Positions 14,696-22,498 of a DNA stretch of 24,433 bases are shown in pieces. A program made the position numbers and the translations under genes. Source of the DNA: SG8-4 sp964598225 (GTDB lineage Bacteria > Planctomycetota > Phycisphaerae > Sedimentisphaerales > Anaerobacaceae); assembly GCA_964598225.1 (NCBI GenBank), contig CAZRBG010000071.1, forward strand, positions 1-24,433, given 5' to 3'. The stretch's first letter is position 1, and every line of letters begins with the position of its first letter. Below the pieces are notes generated by a model that was not told the origin of the DNA, searched no databases, and saw only the letters and a program-made list of their open reading frames with translations.

Positions 14696-15808
14696 TCAGG
14701 CCAGAAATCGCAAGATGATGTTCTGGTAGTGTTCGACAGCTTTTTCGAGGTCGCGGATTTGGATGTACTCGTCCGGTTTGTGGCAGAGGTGGGGCTTGCC
14801 GGGGCCGAAGATTAATATCGGAGCCCATAACGGGACAAAATGCGGGCCGTCGGTTGTGAAGCCGATTGGTTTGGTTTCATCAGCCCCCACGCAAGAGCAG
14901 AAATCCCTAACGAAAGCGCAATTACTATCGGTCTCCAGCGCGTCCATCGTGCGGCAGACTTTTACGCCGGCGTCAAATTGCGGGTGCCCGGACTTTATTC
15001 TTGCGAAAATCTCTTGGAAATCGTTTACGAGCTGCTCGTTGTTCTGGTCCGGCAGCGTGCGTATGTCTATCCTGACGGCGCATTTATCCGGCACGACGTT
15101 GAGAGCCTTGCCGCCTGCGATAGTATTGACGCTCATGGAGCAGTCGCCCAACATTTCGTGCGGTTCGGCGGGTATTTCATATTCGTCCAGCTCGTTGAGA
15201 AACAGCCGCATCGAGTCTATCGCGTTGACGCCCAGCTCAGGCCTGGAGCTGTGCGCCGCCTTGCCGTGCGTGGTAACCTCAAGCCACAACATGCCGCGAT
15301 GTGCTGAGACCACATCGAAATCCGTAGGTTCGGGGATAACAACTCCTGCCAGGTGGGGCAGATCCTTCGGATCGGCGGCGAATCTTATGGCCCCGCAGCT
15401 ATCGACCTCTTCGCCTGCCGCGGCCAAAAAGACTATGTCGCCTCGGAGCTTCGTGCCGGACTCGATGACTCGTGTTATAGCGGCAACTATTGCCGCGGTT
15501 GGGCCTTTCATGTCCGTCGCCCCCCTGCCGTAAATCCTGCCGTCAGCTTCGACGGCTTCGAACGGCGGGTGCTTCCAGGCCGACTCGCCGGGTCCGACTA
15601 CGTCCAGGTGGCAGGCAAACAGCAGCGCGGGCCGTGATCCGTCGGAGGTGATGCGCGCAACGAGATTGGCTCTGTTGGAATCCCACGTATCGATCCGGCA
15701 ATTGATTCCCGCGCGTGCGAATTCAGTTGAAATCACCTTTGCCGCGGCCAATTCGCCCCTATCCGGCGTGCTCTGAGCCTCGATCAATGCTTTGACAAGT
15801 TCCTTCAT
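14696..15808 (-). CDS. M20 family metallopeptidase, ArgE/DapE-type deacylase
   Basis: 370 residues from ATG 15808; the frame opens 24 codons further up, but that stretch (NLALQQKFFSFFFCT..) overlaps the promoter and is not family-like. Metal site: His67 and Asp69 (ACHLDVVG), Asp99 (GRGATDMKG), Glu133-Glu134 (AAGEEVDS; Glu133 as general base), Glu160 (VIPEPTD), and a late His in CHKPDEY. The dimerisation lid is residues about 170-285 (SAHRGMLWLEVTTHGKAAHS). This group includes N-acetylornithine deacetylase (arginine) and succinyl-diaminopimelate desuccinylase (lysine); sequence alone does not decide. argC and dapB occur in the window but not next to it. The -10 TATAAT ends only 10 bases before the ATG, and there is no SD: probably a leaderless message. 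Confidence 0.92.
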   Translation of the reverse strand: MKELVKALIEAQSTPDRGELAAAKVISTEFARAGINCRIDTWDSNRANLVARITSDGSRPALLFACHLDVVGPGESAWKHPPFEAVEADGRIYGRGATDMKGPTAAIVAAITRVIESGTKLRGDIVFLAAAGEEVDSCGAIRFAADPKDLPHLAGVVIPEPTDFDVVSAHRGMLWLEVTTHGKAAHSSRPELGVNAIDSMRLFLNELDEYEIPAEPHEMLGDCSMSVNTIAGGKALNVVPDKCAVRIDIRTLPDQNNEQLVNDFQEIFARIKSGHPQFDAGVKVCRTMDALETDSNCAFVRDFCSCVGADETKPIGFTTDGPHFVPLWAPILIFGPGKPHLCHKPDEYIQIRDLEKAVEHYQNIILRFLA

Positions 15809-15818
15809 TACGCAGAAG

Positions 15819-15824
15819 ATTATA
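15819..15824 (-). promoter_or_regulatory. -10 element very close to the M20 start codon
   Basis: On the minus strand TATAAT occupies 15824-15819. A start 6-7 bases downstream would be about 15812, leaving 4 or so bases before the ATG at 15808. The -35 hexamer at the right spacing (TTTTTC) is poor. Confidence 0.4.
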
Positions 15825-15862
15825 AAGTGAGCGGTACAAAAGAAAAAAGAGAAAAATTTTTG

Positions 15863-15891
15863 TTGCAGTGCCAAATTCAAGGTAGCATAAT
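15863..15891 (+). promoter_or_regulatory. Promoter for the zinc-ribbon / RNase H-PurN unit
   Basis: TTGCAG (15863-15868), 17-bp spacer, CATAAT (15886-15891), followed by a short leader with AAAGGAG at 15922-15928 before the ATG at 15933. It is divergent from the M20 promoter, 39 bp away. Confidence 0.6.
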
Positions 15892-15932
15892 ACAGGGCTC
15901 GAACGTTTGAAGGCTGGCGTAAAGGAGCATAA

Positions 15933-16670
15933 ATGGGACCTGTATTAAATGGGTTGGTGAAACTACAAAGTGTTGAAAATCGTTTACGCGCCGAGAAGCT
16001 GAAGCTGACCAGGTGCAGAAGAAACGTAGTGATACAGGAAAACCTGATAAGAAGCCTTCAAAGCGCTCTGGAAGCCAAGAAAGAGGAAGTCCAGTTGACC
16101 AGGGTCCAGTTCAACCGGCTGGAGATGGAACTCAAGAGCAGGGACGAGACGATAAACAAACTGAGAGCCTCACTCAACAGCGCCAAGACAAACAAAGAAT
16201 ACGCGGCGGTCCTTACACAGCTCAACACCACCAAAGCCGACAACTCCAAAATCGAGACCCAGTCGCTGGAATTGTTGAAGGATATCGAAGCCGACGAGGC
16301 CGAGTGCAGCGATATACAGAAGCAGATAGACGAGCAGAAAGAGACCCTCGATGAAACACGTAAGGAAAGCGAGGAGCTGGCGGCCAAATATCAGGTTGGA
16401 ATCGACCAGATACAGGCGGAATGGAACGAGGTCGCAAAGAGCATTCCGGACGAGGCGGTTGACCTGTTCAACCGCGTTGCCGAGACCTACGACGGGCATG
16501 CAGTGGCGGAAATCGATCAACAGGACGAAAGGCGGGGGCTCTATAGCTGTGGAGGCTGCTTCATGGGTATCACCGCCGAGAGCGTCAACCTGCTCATGAC
16601 CAAGGACGATATCATTCGCTGCCCCAATTGCACAAGGATCCTCGTACTCGGCGATTCACAGGAGAGTTGA
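15933..16670 (+). CDS. Coiled-coil C4 zinc-ribbon protein (CT398/CdsZ-like)
   Basis: 245 residues. Residues about 5-180 are an almost unbroken coiled coil rich in Lys, Glu, Gln and Leu, with a KTNKEYAAVLTQLNTTK turn in the middle that is typical of the family (NNREYxAL-like). The C-terminal zinc ribbon uses CGGC (about 209-212) and CPNC (about 232-235): YSCGGCFMGITAES and IIRCPNCTRIL. In Chlamydia the relative CT398 (CdsZ) binds sigma54 and type III secretion parts; in other bacteria the role is less clear. Cytoplasmic. Excellent SD AAAGGAG. It is the first gene of a unit with the RNase H-PurN fusion, 94 bp apart, the gap holding a predicted RNA fold. Confidence 0.9.
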   Translation: MGPVLNGLVKLQSVENRLRAEKLKLTRCRRNVVIQENLIRSLQSALEAKKEEVQLTRVQFNRLEMELKSRDETINKLRASLNSAKTNKEYAAVLTQLNTTKADNSKIETQSLELLKDIEADEAECSDIQKQIDEQKETLDETRKESEELAAKYQVGIDQIQAEWNEVAKSIPDEAVDLFNRVAETYDGHAVAEIDQQDERRGLYSCGGCFMGITAESVNLLMTKDDIIRCPNCTRILVLGDSQES

Positions 16671-16764
16671 AGTCCCGGCTCGGCAGCAGAGGACGCTGTA
16701 TCTCGTGCGAGAAGTCGGGAGCAAGTTCGAACCCATGCCGATCACACATTGAGGAGTTTACATA
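16671..16764 (+). ncRNA. Candidate structured RNA in the cdsZ-like / rnhA-purN spacer
   Basis: CCCGGCT (16674-16680) can pair with AGTCGGG (16717-16723, one G-U), enclosing two hairpins: CAGC-AGAGGAC-GCTG (16684-16698) and TCTC-GTGC-GAGA (16703-16714). GTTCGAA follows, and TCGGCA / TGCCGA offers an alternative pairing that could make a switch. The GAGGAG SD for the next gene (16751-16756) lies just downstream. It does not match tRNA, tmRNA or RNase P consensus that I can recall. Hence a candidate only: cis-regulatory leader or small RNA. Confidence 0.35.
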
Positions 16765-17826
16765 GTGCCTGAGAAGATAACCGCTCACATAGACGGCGGC
16801 AGCAGGGGTAATCCCGGTCCCGCTGCGGCCGGTTTCACATTGACCGATGAGAAGGGAAAGCAACTGCTGGCACGGGGAGTTTTCCTGGGCCGGGCGACAA
16901 ACAACGTTGCCGAATATACAGGGCTGCTCAGGGCTCTCGACGCCGCTGCAAAGGTACATGCCAGAGAGCTTACGGTTTTCAGCGACAGTGAGCTGCTCGT
17001 CAAACAAATCAACGGCCAATACAGGGTCAAGAGCAAGCTGATCAAACCGCTTTTCGAGCAGGCCGTAAGTTTGCTGGCGCAATTTAGGAACTGGCAGATC
17101 CGGCACGTGCGCAGGGAGATGAACGCCCGGGCCGATAAGCTGGTAAACCAGGCGCTGGACGCCGGACACGATGTTGAAATAACGGCAAAGACGCATAGAA
17201 GCAAGAAGAAACCCATCCGACTCGGCGTGCTGATCAGCGGCGGCGGCACGACGCTGATGAACATCCTCGAGTACATCAAGCAGGGGAAACTCAACGCCGA
17301 ACTGGCGGTCGTGATAAGCTCGCTTTCGAAAGCCGGCGGAGTCGTCAAAGCAGAGAACACCGGGCTGGACGTGAAGATCGTCCGCAAGAAAGATTATGCC
17401 GATATCGACCAGTTCAGCGCCAGGCTCGAGGCCGAATTGACCGCGGCGAACGTCGATCTCGTCGTCCAGGGAGGCTGGCTGTGCCTGTGGAAGATTCCGG
17501 CGCGGTACGAGAATCGCGTGATGAATATCCACCCCGCCCTGCTGCCGAGCTTCGGCGGCCAGGGAATGTGGGGCCATCACGTCCACGAGGCCGTGTTGAA
17601 GTACGGCTGCAAGATAAGCGGCTGCACGGTCCATTTCTGCACGAACGAATACGACAAAGGCCCCATAATCGTCCAGCGAGCCTGCGAGGTCAAAAGCGAC
17701 GACACTCCGAACACATTAGCCGCCCGAGTCTTCGAGCAGGAATGCATAGCATATCCCCACGCCATAGAATTATTCGCTGAGGGCAGAATCTCCGTCCAAG
17801 GCAACATAGCGAGAATAAAAGAATGA
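16765..17826 (+). CDS. purN: RNase H domain fused to phosphoribosylglycinamide formyltransferase
   Basis: 353 residues, GTG start at 16765 with GAGGAG 8 nt upstream. Residues 1-135: RNase HI fold with all four acidic residues, Asp10 (HIDGGSRGNPGPA), Glu50 (NNVAEYTG), Asp74 (FSDSELLV) and Asp124 (NARADKLVN); such domains cut RNA in RNA-DNA hybrids. A basic linker (about 136-150, KTHRSKKKPIR) follows. Residues about 151-353: PurN, which transfers a formyl group from 10-formyl-THF to GAR in purine synthesis. Its triad is present: Asn254 (NIHPALLPSF), His280 (GCTVHF), Asp287 (YDKGPI). The phosphate loop is ISGGGTTLMN. The binding loop GGQGMWGHHVHEAV is longer than usual PurN (GxxxHxxA). The frame is uninterrupted, so the fusion is real in this DNA. 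Ends at a bidirectional terminator. Confidence 0.9.
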   Translation: MPEKITAHIDGGSRGNPGPAAAGFTLTDEKGKQLLARGVFLGRATNNVAEYTGLLRALDAAAKVHARELTVFSDSELLVKQINGQYRVKSKLIKPLFEQAVSLLAQFRNWQIRHVRREMNARADKLVNQALDAGHDVEITAKTHRSKKKPIRLGVLISGGGTTLMNILEYIKQGKLNAELAVVISSLSKAGGVVKAENTGLDVKIVRKKDYADIDQFSARLEAELTAANVDLVVQGGWLCLWKIPARYENRVMNIHPALLPSFGGQGMWGHHVHEAVLKYGCKISGCTVHFCTNEYDKGPIIVQRACEVKSDDTPNTLAARVFEQECIAYPHAIELFAEGRISVQGNIARIKE

Positions 17827-17909
17827 AGTGCGTTCACGGTCAGGCGGTCATGAAGCGGAGAACCGCACCTTGAATGAAGCAGGAAATCCCAGCGATCCAT
17901 CTTCAAGAA

Positions 17910-17982
17910 AGGCGTTTGACGAGATCCGGAATCAGCCGTTTTTTCATCCTCCGGGCTGAGCCGAATCTCTTGTCAAACGCCT
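17910..17982. terminator. Long bidirectional terminator hairpin
   Basis: AGGCGTTTGAC (17910-17920) pairs exactly with GTCAAACGCCT (17972-17982); the stem continues with GAGAT/ATCTC, CGG/CCG and TCAGCC/GGCTGA, with small bulges. The loop includes TTTTTT. It lies between the convergent rnhA-purN and clpC stops. Confidence 0.75.
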
Positions 17983-18001
17983 GTTGATAGCACTGCAACG
18001 C

Positions 18002-20518
18002 TTATTCGGACTGCGACATTGCCGCTTCGCTTTCACTCTCGCTCTTTTCAGACTCAGGTAATTCCTGGCCTTCGAGCTTGAGGTGCTCTTCGTCCTGGAC
18101 GTCGATCTTGATGAAATTTTTGTCCTTGAACTTGCCGGCCAGCACGGCTTCCGATAGCGGATCTTCGATGTAATGTTCGATCGCTCTTCGCAGCGGCCTG
18201 GCGCCGAACTCGGGGTTGTAACCCTTGTCGATGATGAATTCCTTGGCCTGGTCGGTCAGCTCGAGTTTCAGGCCATGCTCGGTCAATCGCTTGAAGACCT
18301 TGGCAAGCTCGTAGTCCACGATAGTTTGCAGATCGCCTCTGGTCAGCGACTGGAAGACTATCGTATCGTCGAGCCGGTTGAGGAACTCAGGTCTGAAGTG
18401 ATGCTCGACTTCCTTGTGGAGCAGGTCCTTCATCTTCTCGTAGTTCGCTTCCTCGGACTTCTTGCCGAAGCCGAATCCGGACTGATTCTTGATCAAATCG
18501 GCGCCGATGTTGCTGGTCATGATAAGGATCACGTTCTTGAAGTCGACGCTCCGACCGAAGCTGTCGGTCAGCCGGCCTTCGTCCATGATCTGCAGCAGCA
18601 TGTTGTAGACATCCGGGTGCGCTTTCTCGATCTCGTCGAGCAGAAGGACCGAGTACGGGCGCCTTCTGATTCTCTCGGTCAGTTGGCCGCCCTCTTCGTA
18701 GCCCACGTAGCCGGGAGGCGCCCCGACGAGGCGGCTGACGTTGTGCTTTTCCATAAATTCGCTCATGTCGAGCCGGATTAAGGAGTTCCTGTCGCTGAAC
18801 ATGAACTCTGCCAGTGCCTGCGCGAGAAGTGTTTTTCCGACACCGCTGGGGCCGAGGAATACGAAACAGCCCATCGGGCGATTCGGGTCCTTCATGCCGC
18901 TTCGGCTCCGCCTGACCGCTTTTGCGACGGCGTTGATGGCCTCGTCCTGCGAGACGACCGTCTTGTGCAGCTCGCTCTCGAGTTCGAGCAGCCTCTGGGT
19001 CTCTTTCTTCTCCAATTTAGTTAATGGTACGCCTGTCATGTTGCTGACGACCTCGGCGATGATCTCGTTGTCGACTACGCCCGTCGCCTCTTTATTTTCT
19101 TCGTACCATTGCTTATGCATCTGCGTCTTCTCATCCACGAGCTTTTGGGCCTCGTCTCTCAAGGACGCAGCCCGCTCGTAGTCGGCGTTTCTTACCGCTT
19201 CGTCTTTCTCTCTTTGGAGCTTCTCTATTCTGCCCTCGATCTTCGTCAGATCCGGTGGAGGAGTCATGTTCTTAAGCCTGACTCTCGCACCGGCTTCGTC
19301 GATCACATCGATGGCCTTGTCGGGCAGACACCTGCCGGTGATGTATCTGGTAGACAACTCAACCGCATGGAAAAGAGCCTCATCGGTAAATCTAACCCTG
19401 TGGTGCGCTTCGTAGCGATCCTGAAGGCCCCTGAGTATCGACAGGGTCTCTTCTTTGGAGGGCTGCTCGACGATGATGGTCTGGAACCGTCTTTCGAGCG
19501 CCCCGTCTTTTTCGATATGCTTCCTGTACTCGTCCAGGGTGGTGGCGCCTATACACTGCACCTCGCCCCTTGCAAGCGCAGGTTTTAGCACATTGGACGC
19601 GTCTATAGCGCCTTCGGCACCGCCTGCTCCGACGAGTGTATGAAGCTCATCGACGAACAGAATGACGTTCTTGGCTCTTTTGACTTCGTTGATGACTGCC
19701 TTGATCCGCTCCTCGAATTGGCCGCGATACTTTGTGCCGGCAACCATCATGGCGAGATCGAGGACGACCATCCGCTTGTTCTTGAGAATTTCCGGCACCG
19801 ATTTGTTGATTATCTGCTGGCTCAGGCCCTCGACGATTGCCGTCTTACCGACACCAGCCTCGCCCAAAAGGACCGGATTGTTCTTCGTCCGGCGGCAAAG
19901 TATCTGCACCAGCCTCTCGATCTCTTTCTTCCGGCCTATCACCGGATCGAGTTCGCTGTTTTCAGCCAACTGTGTCAGGTCTCTACCGAAGCTATCCAGT
20001 GCAGGCGTCTTGCTCTTTTGCTTGCTGCGGCCGGATTGCGGGGTCATTTTCATCCCGAGGGCAGCCGGGCCGTCATCCACTCCGGCACCGAGAAGATTCA
20101 GTACTTCCTGGCGTACATCTTCGAGCTTCAGCCCGAGATTCATCAACACCTGAGCCGCGATTCCTTCGCTTTCACGAAGAAGACCCAACAGGATATGCTC
20201 GGTGCCGACGTAATTATGATTGAGGGACCGGGCCTCTTCAATCGCATACTCAATGACTTTCTTGGCTCTGGGCGTCTGCGGCAGCTTGCCCATCGTAACC
20301 ATATCGGGCCCGCTCTTGACCAGCTTTTCCACCTCAAGCCGCAATTTTTTGATATCGACTTCCAGGTTCTTCAGGACGGTAGCTCCGACGCCACTGCCTT
20401 CCTTGACCAGTCCGAGAAGGATATGCTCGGTTCCTATGTATTCGTGGTTGAATCGCTGAGCCTCCTGATTGGCCAGCGCCATTACCTTTCTTGCTCTATC
20501 TGTAAAGCGTTCAAACAT
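18002..20518 (-). CDS. clpC: ATP-dependent Clp protease ATP-binding subunit ClpC
   Basis: 838 residues. ClpC unfolds proteins and feeds them to ClpP. The double N-domain is residues 1-145 (FERFTDRARKVM; NHEYIGTEHILLGL repeated as NHNYVGTEHILLGL). AAA1: Walker A GEAGVGKT (219-226), Walker B VILFVDE (285-291), Arg-finger region LERRF. A UVR/M-domain stretch at about 426-465 (EKDEAVRNADYERAASLRDE) separates ClpC from ClpA. AAA2: GPSGVGKT (556-563) and LLLDEIEKAHPDV. The GFGF segment after KNQS is the likely ClpP-contact loop. The last 20 residues are an extra acidic/Ser tail. SD GAGGA lies 7 nt before the ATG. Transcribed from a perfect consensus promoter; no CIRCE or CtsR-like operator was seen. 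No clpP or mcsAB neighbours. Confidence 0.98.
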   Translation of the reverse strand: MFERFTDRARKVMALANQEAQRFNHEYIGTEHILLGLVKEGSGVGATVLKNLEVDIKKLRLEVEKLVKSGPDMVTMGKLPQTPRAKKVIEYAIEEARSLNHNYVGTEHILLGLLRESEGIAAQVLMNLGLKLEDVRQEVLNLLGAGVDDGPAALGMKMTPQSGRSKQKSKTPALDSFGRDLTQLAENSELDPVIGRKKEIERLVQILCRRTKNNPVLLGEAGVGKTAIVEGLSQQIINKSVPEILKNKRMVVLDLAMMVAGTKYRGQFEERIKAVINEVKRAKNVILFVDELHTLVGAGGAEGAIDASNVLKPALARGEVQCIGATTLDEYRKHIEKDGALERRFQTIIVEQPSKEETLSILRGLQDRYEAHHRVRFTDEALFHAVELSTRYITGRCLPDKAIDVIDEAGARVRLKNMTPPPDLTKIEGRIEKLQREKDEAVRNADYERAASLRDEAQKLVDEKTQMHKQWYEENKEATGVVDNEIIAEVVSNMTGVPLTKLEKKETQRLLELESELHKTVVSQDEAINAVAKAVRRSRSGMKDPNRPMGCFVFLGPSGVGKTLLAQALAEFMFSDRNSLIRLDMSEFMEKHNVSRLVGAPPGYVGYEEGGQLTERIRRRPYSVLLLDEIEKAHPDVYNMLLQIMDEGRLTDSFGRSVDFKNVILIMTSNIGADLIKNQSGFGFGKKSEEANYEKMKDLLHKEVEHHFRPEFLNRLDDTIVFQSLTRGDLQTIVDYELAKVFKRLTEHGLKLELTDQAKEFIIDKGYNPEFGARPLRRAIEHYIEDPLSEAVLAGKFKDKNFIKIDVQDEEHLKLEGQELPESEKSESESEAAMSQSE

Positions 20519-20630
20519 CTTTATCCTCGTATTCCTTTTATAGTAGAATTTAATTCAATCAATCCGTAAGACTCCATTAACAATGCGGCTATTGGCTCCC
20601 ATTTCCTTATAGTCATTCCACCAAAACTGC

Positions 20631-20659
20631 ATTATAACTCCCCCCAGCCCGTCTGTCAA
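20631..20659 (-). promoter_or_regulatory. Perfect consensus promoter for clpC
   Basis: On the minus strand TTGACA (20659-20654), exactly 17 bp, TATAAT (20636-20631). Predicted start about 20624 gives a leader of about 105 nt. Confidence 0.85.
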
Positions 20660-20953
20660 ACACACGCCCTGAAGCCGCCCGTATCCATTCGGCTGGAGTA
20701 TCACTTTATTATATGTCGCGACCCGGACGGATGTTCATTAGCGGACGGACGTTTTTACTTCCTGCGTATTTTATCGACAATAATAACCCAAAACTTTGCC
20801 GCAGAGCCGACAAAATCCGGATAAGAGGTGTAAAAATAAGGTTTTCCGGCTCGAAGATATCTATTCGAACTATTGAAAGTACTCTCGGATCATTGCATCC
20901 GCGGAAGTTTCACTTCCTTGCTGTGATGTACACCAATCTGTAAGGTCTCGCGC

Positions 20954-20973
20954 CCGGGCATGTTCATGCCCGG
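20954..20973. repeat. Tight palindrome CCGGGCATG-TT-CATGCCCGG
   Basis: Perfect 9-bp arms around two bases. It sits in the clpC-side spacer. No T-run, so an operator, REP-like element or mRNA 3' hairpin are the options. Confidence 0.5.
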
Positions 20974-21070
20974 CAAGCCATTTCCTGGAGGAATTATTCC
21001 GGCAAGCGGAAACAGGCGGACTTCACATTCCTGACTTCAGCTTCTTTAAATTGCAGGGTTTATCGACTTC

Positions 21071-21334
21071 TCAGCCGTCGTTCGTTTCTTCGAGCAGTTT
21101 CCTAAGATACTGATTCTCCCGACGGGTGGCTTCCAGGTCGAAAACCTGATACTTGATGCAGACCCGCAAATAATCAAGCGACTCCTGGAGGGTGTCTATG
21201 CTTTTCTCAAGCTTTTTGCGATTCGCCCGTGCCTGCTTGGCGAGCTTTGCTAATTTGCGGTTTTGGGGATCGGACACATCTCCAAATTCTTTTACCAGTT
21301 CGTTAAGTTTGTCTTCCAGGTTAGTCTCATCCAT
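21071..21334 (-). CDS. Small coiled-coil protein of unknown function
   Basis: 87 residues from ATG 21334, with GAGGAG 8 nt upstream; a GTG at 21343 is in frame but overlaps that SD. The sequence (MDETNLEDKLNELVKEFGDV, then RKLAKLAKQARANRKKLEKS, SLDYLRVCIKYQVFDLEATR, ENQYLRKLLEE) is helical, heptad-like and highly charged. No signal, TM or zinc motif. Resembles small cytoplasmic coiled-coil proteins of the planctomycetes; family not recognised. It is isolated, with long spacers on both sides; a weak promoter-like TTGAAT-N18-TGTTAT lies at 21407-21378 (minus). Confidence 0.75.
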   Translation of the reverse strand: MDETNLEDKLNELVKEFGDVSDPQNRKLAKLAKQARANRKKLEKSIDTLQESLDYLRVCIKYQVFDLEATRRENQYLRKLLEETNDG

Positions 21335-21348
21335 CACTACCACTCCTC

Positions 21349-21856
21349 ACGACCGTCCGTCCGTAACAAACAGCCCCATAACAACACATTGCCCCCAAAC
21401 CATTCAAAGGAAAAGCACTGCAAAAATTATGCCCAAACCGCGTCAGACGTGATTTCTCGCTCGGCTCTGTCGACAAAGCCGCTAAACGGACAATCAAAGC
21501 AGTTCAACCTACGGGCTATTCGTCCTGTTTTCATTTTCCCAAGAACACCCGTTTTGAGGATTGAAACTGCATGTTGCACAAAAACAACGTGCCGGATTGC
21601 TATAATGTTACCCGTCAAATCTAACAACGGCAATGTAAAACAGTTAGAATGGCGTTGCGTGAATTAAACATTCTCGTTGTTATGAAACATCAATTGTTAC
21701 CGATATCTCCACCGCGATTAACCACGGATTGCCCGGAAATTTTTGTTAACTGCGGAATTTTGCGACCCTCGAGGTTTTTCTTATACTTTAGTGAAGCCGG
21801 CCGCGATACAAGCAATCGCTGCCTGCTCACCATTCATCGCATGGGGAGGAGAAAAA
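21349..21856. other. 508-bp divergent spacer
   Basis: Between the coiled-coil gene (minus) and a small membrane protein (plus). There is an extended -10, TGCTATAAT at 21598-21606, with no good -35, and a weaker TTGCGA-N16-TATACT (21760-21787) close to the membrane-protein gene. Frames of 68 and 146 codons lack SDs and family-like sequence. No other structure is clear. Confidence 0.5.
21760..21787 (+). promoter_or_regulatory. Possible promoter for the small membrane protein
   Basis: TTGCGA (21760-21765), 16-bp spacer, TATACT (21782-21787), about 70 bases before the ATG at 21857. Confidence 0.4.
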
Positions 21857-22015
21857 ATGGGTATAAAACAAACCAGACAAGAGATCGAACAACTCAAAGG
21901 CAAGCTGAAGGCCACCAAAAAACAAAACGATGCCCAACTGCTCAAATTGACGCTCATTATGGTCATACTTGCCATCGTGGCCGGCATCGTTTACGGTCGA
22001 ATTCAACTGTGGTAG
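21857..22015 (+). CDS. 52-residue single-pass membrane protein
   Basis: Starts MGIKQTRQEIEQLKGKLKAT at ATG 21857, chosen for the strong SD GGGGAGGAG a few bases upstream; the frame continues upstream to 21743 without SD support. Residues 1-27 form a short, basic, heptad-like helix; residues about 28-46 (KLTLIMVILAIVAGIVYG) are one TM helix; the C-terminus RIQLW is outside or periplasmic by the positive-inside rule. Function unknown. Such small coiled-coil/TM proteins often modulate larger membrane complexes, but no partner is evident. It converges on the cupin gene 118 bp downstream. Confidence 0.7.
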   Translation: MGIKQTRQEIEQLKGKLKATKKQNDAQLLKLTLIMVILAIVAGIVYGRIQLW

Positions 22016-22133
22016 CGCATCTAAAGTCTCCGGTCGGTTGCAGGATTTGGAAAATATACCCCCTTCCGGCGCTATCTCTGCGGCAATAGCGGCTTGACGG
22101 GGTGCAGCTACTGTAGAGGCTGAAGCGGCAGAC

Positions 22134-22496
22134 TCAACTGTCGAGTACCTGCTCATCCTCGTGCCTCCAGGCCGGGTCCACAATGCACAGAAAAACCAGT
22201 TCGTCATCGCCAGTATTCTCGAGGTGTTGCACCGAATTCGGCCGGATGTAAACGGCAGACTCCGGACCGACTGCGAAGCCCTCGTCATCAATGTGCATCA
22301 AACCCCGTCCGGCGATTATGTAGTAAACTTCGCTGGATTTGAGCTTGTGCGGCACTGTTTTGCAGCCCTCCGCAACCTTTGCATGAGCCAGGCTGTAGCG
22401 TATTTGCACATCGGCCTTATCCGGGTGCAGAAGCTCGCGCAATATCGACCCATCACCGGCAATGAATTCCTCACAATCGCTCAGATTCTTCAGCAT
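22134..22496 (-). CDS. Small cupin-domain protein
   Basis: 120 residues, a single cupin barrel. Motif 1: TVPHKLKSSEVYYIIAGRGL with His50 and Glu56; the second His of the usual HxH is replaced by Leu52. His68 (LMHID) is nearby. Motif 2: RPNSVQHLENTG with His91. So a metal site is likely, though altered. Many such small cupins act on sugars or are of unknown role. The ATG at 22496 comes two bases after the argC stop, so the two are translationally coupled; the link to arginine synthesis is context only. No signal peptide. Confidence 0.88.
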   Translation of the reverse strand: MLKNLSDCEEFIAGDGSILRELLHPDKADVQIRYSLAHAKVAEGCKTVPHKLKSSEVYYIIAGRGLMHIDDEGFAVGPESAVYIRPNSVQHLENTGDDELVFLCIVDPAWRHEDEQVLDS

Positions 22497-22498
22497 TT

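Larger units (their letters stand above)
20519..21070. other. Spacer between clpC and a small coiled-coil gene
   Basis: About 550 bp. It holds the clpC promoter and a 105-nt clpC leader. A 76-codon plus-strand frame at 20713-20943 has no SD and an odd, basic composition; it is not supported as a gene. A CCGGGCATG/CATGCCCGG hairpin (20954-20973) and a 9-bp direct repeat CCGGCAAGC (about 20970 and 20999) are present. Nothing else is clear. Confidence 0.6.

Noticed and set aside
16671..16764. RNase P RNA, tmRNA or tRNA in this spacer.
   Set aside because: GTTCGAA invites a tRNA reading, but no T-arm or acceptor stem forms, and RNase P core strings are absent; kept only as an unassigned structured candidate.
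16612..17634. 340-codon minus-strand frame opposite the RNase H-PurN gene.
   Set aside because: Antisense shadow of a strongly supported gene; no family-like sequence.
19640..20569. 309-codon plus-strand frame opposite clpC.
   Set aside because: Antisense shadow of ClpC codons.
20713..20943. 76-codon plus-strand ORF in the clpC spacer.
   Set aside because: No SD, unusual composition, no recognisable family.
21558..21567. GGATTGAAAC, a typical CRISPR-repeat ending.
   Set aside because: Single occurrence, no repeated spacing, no cas genes.
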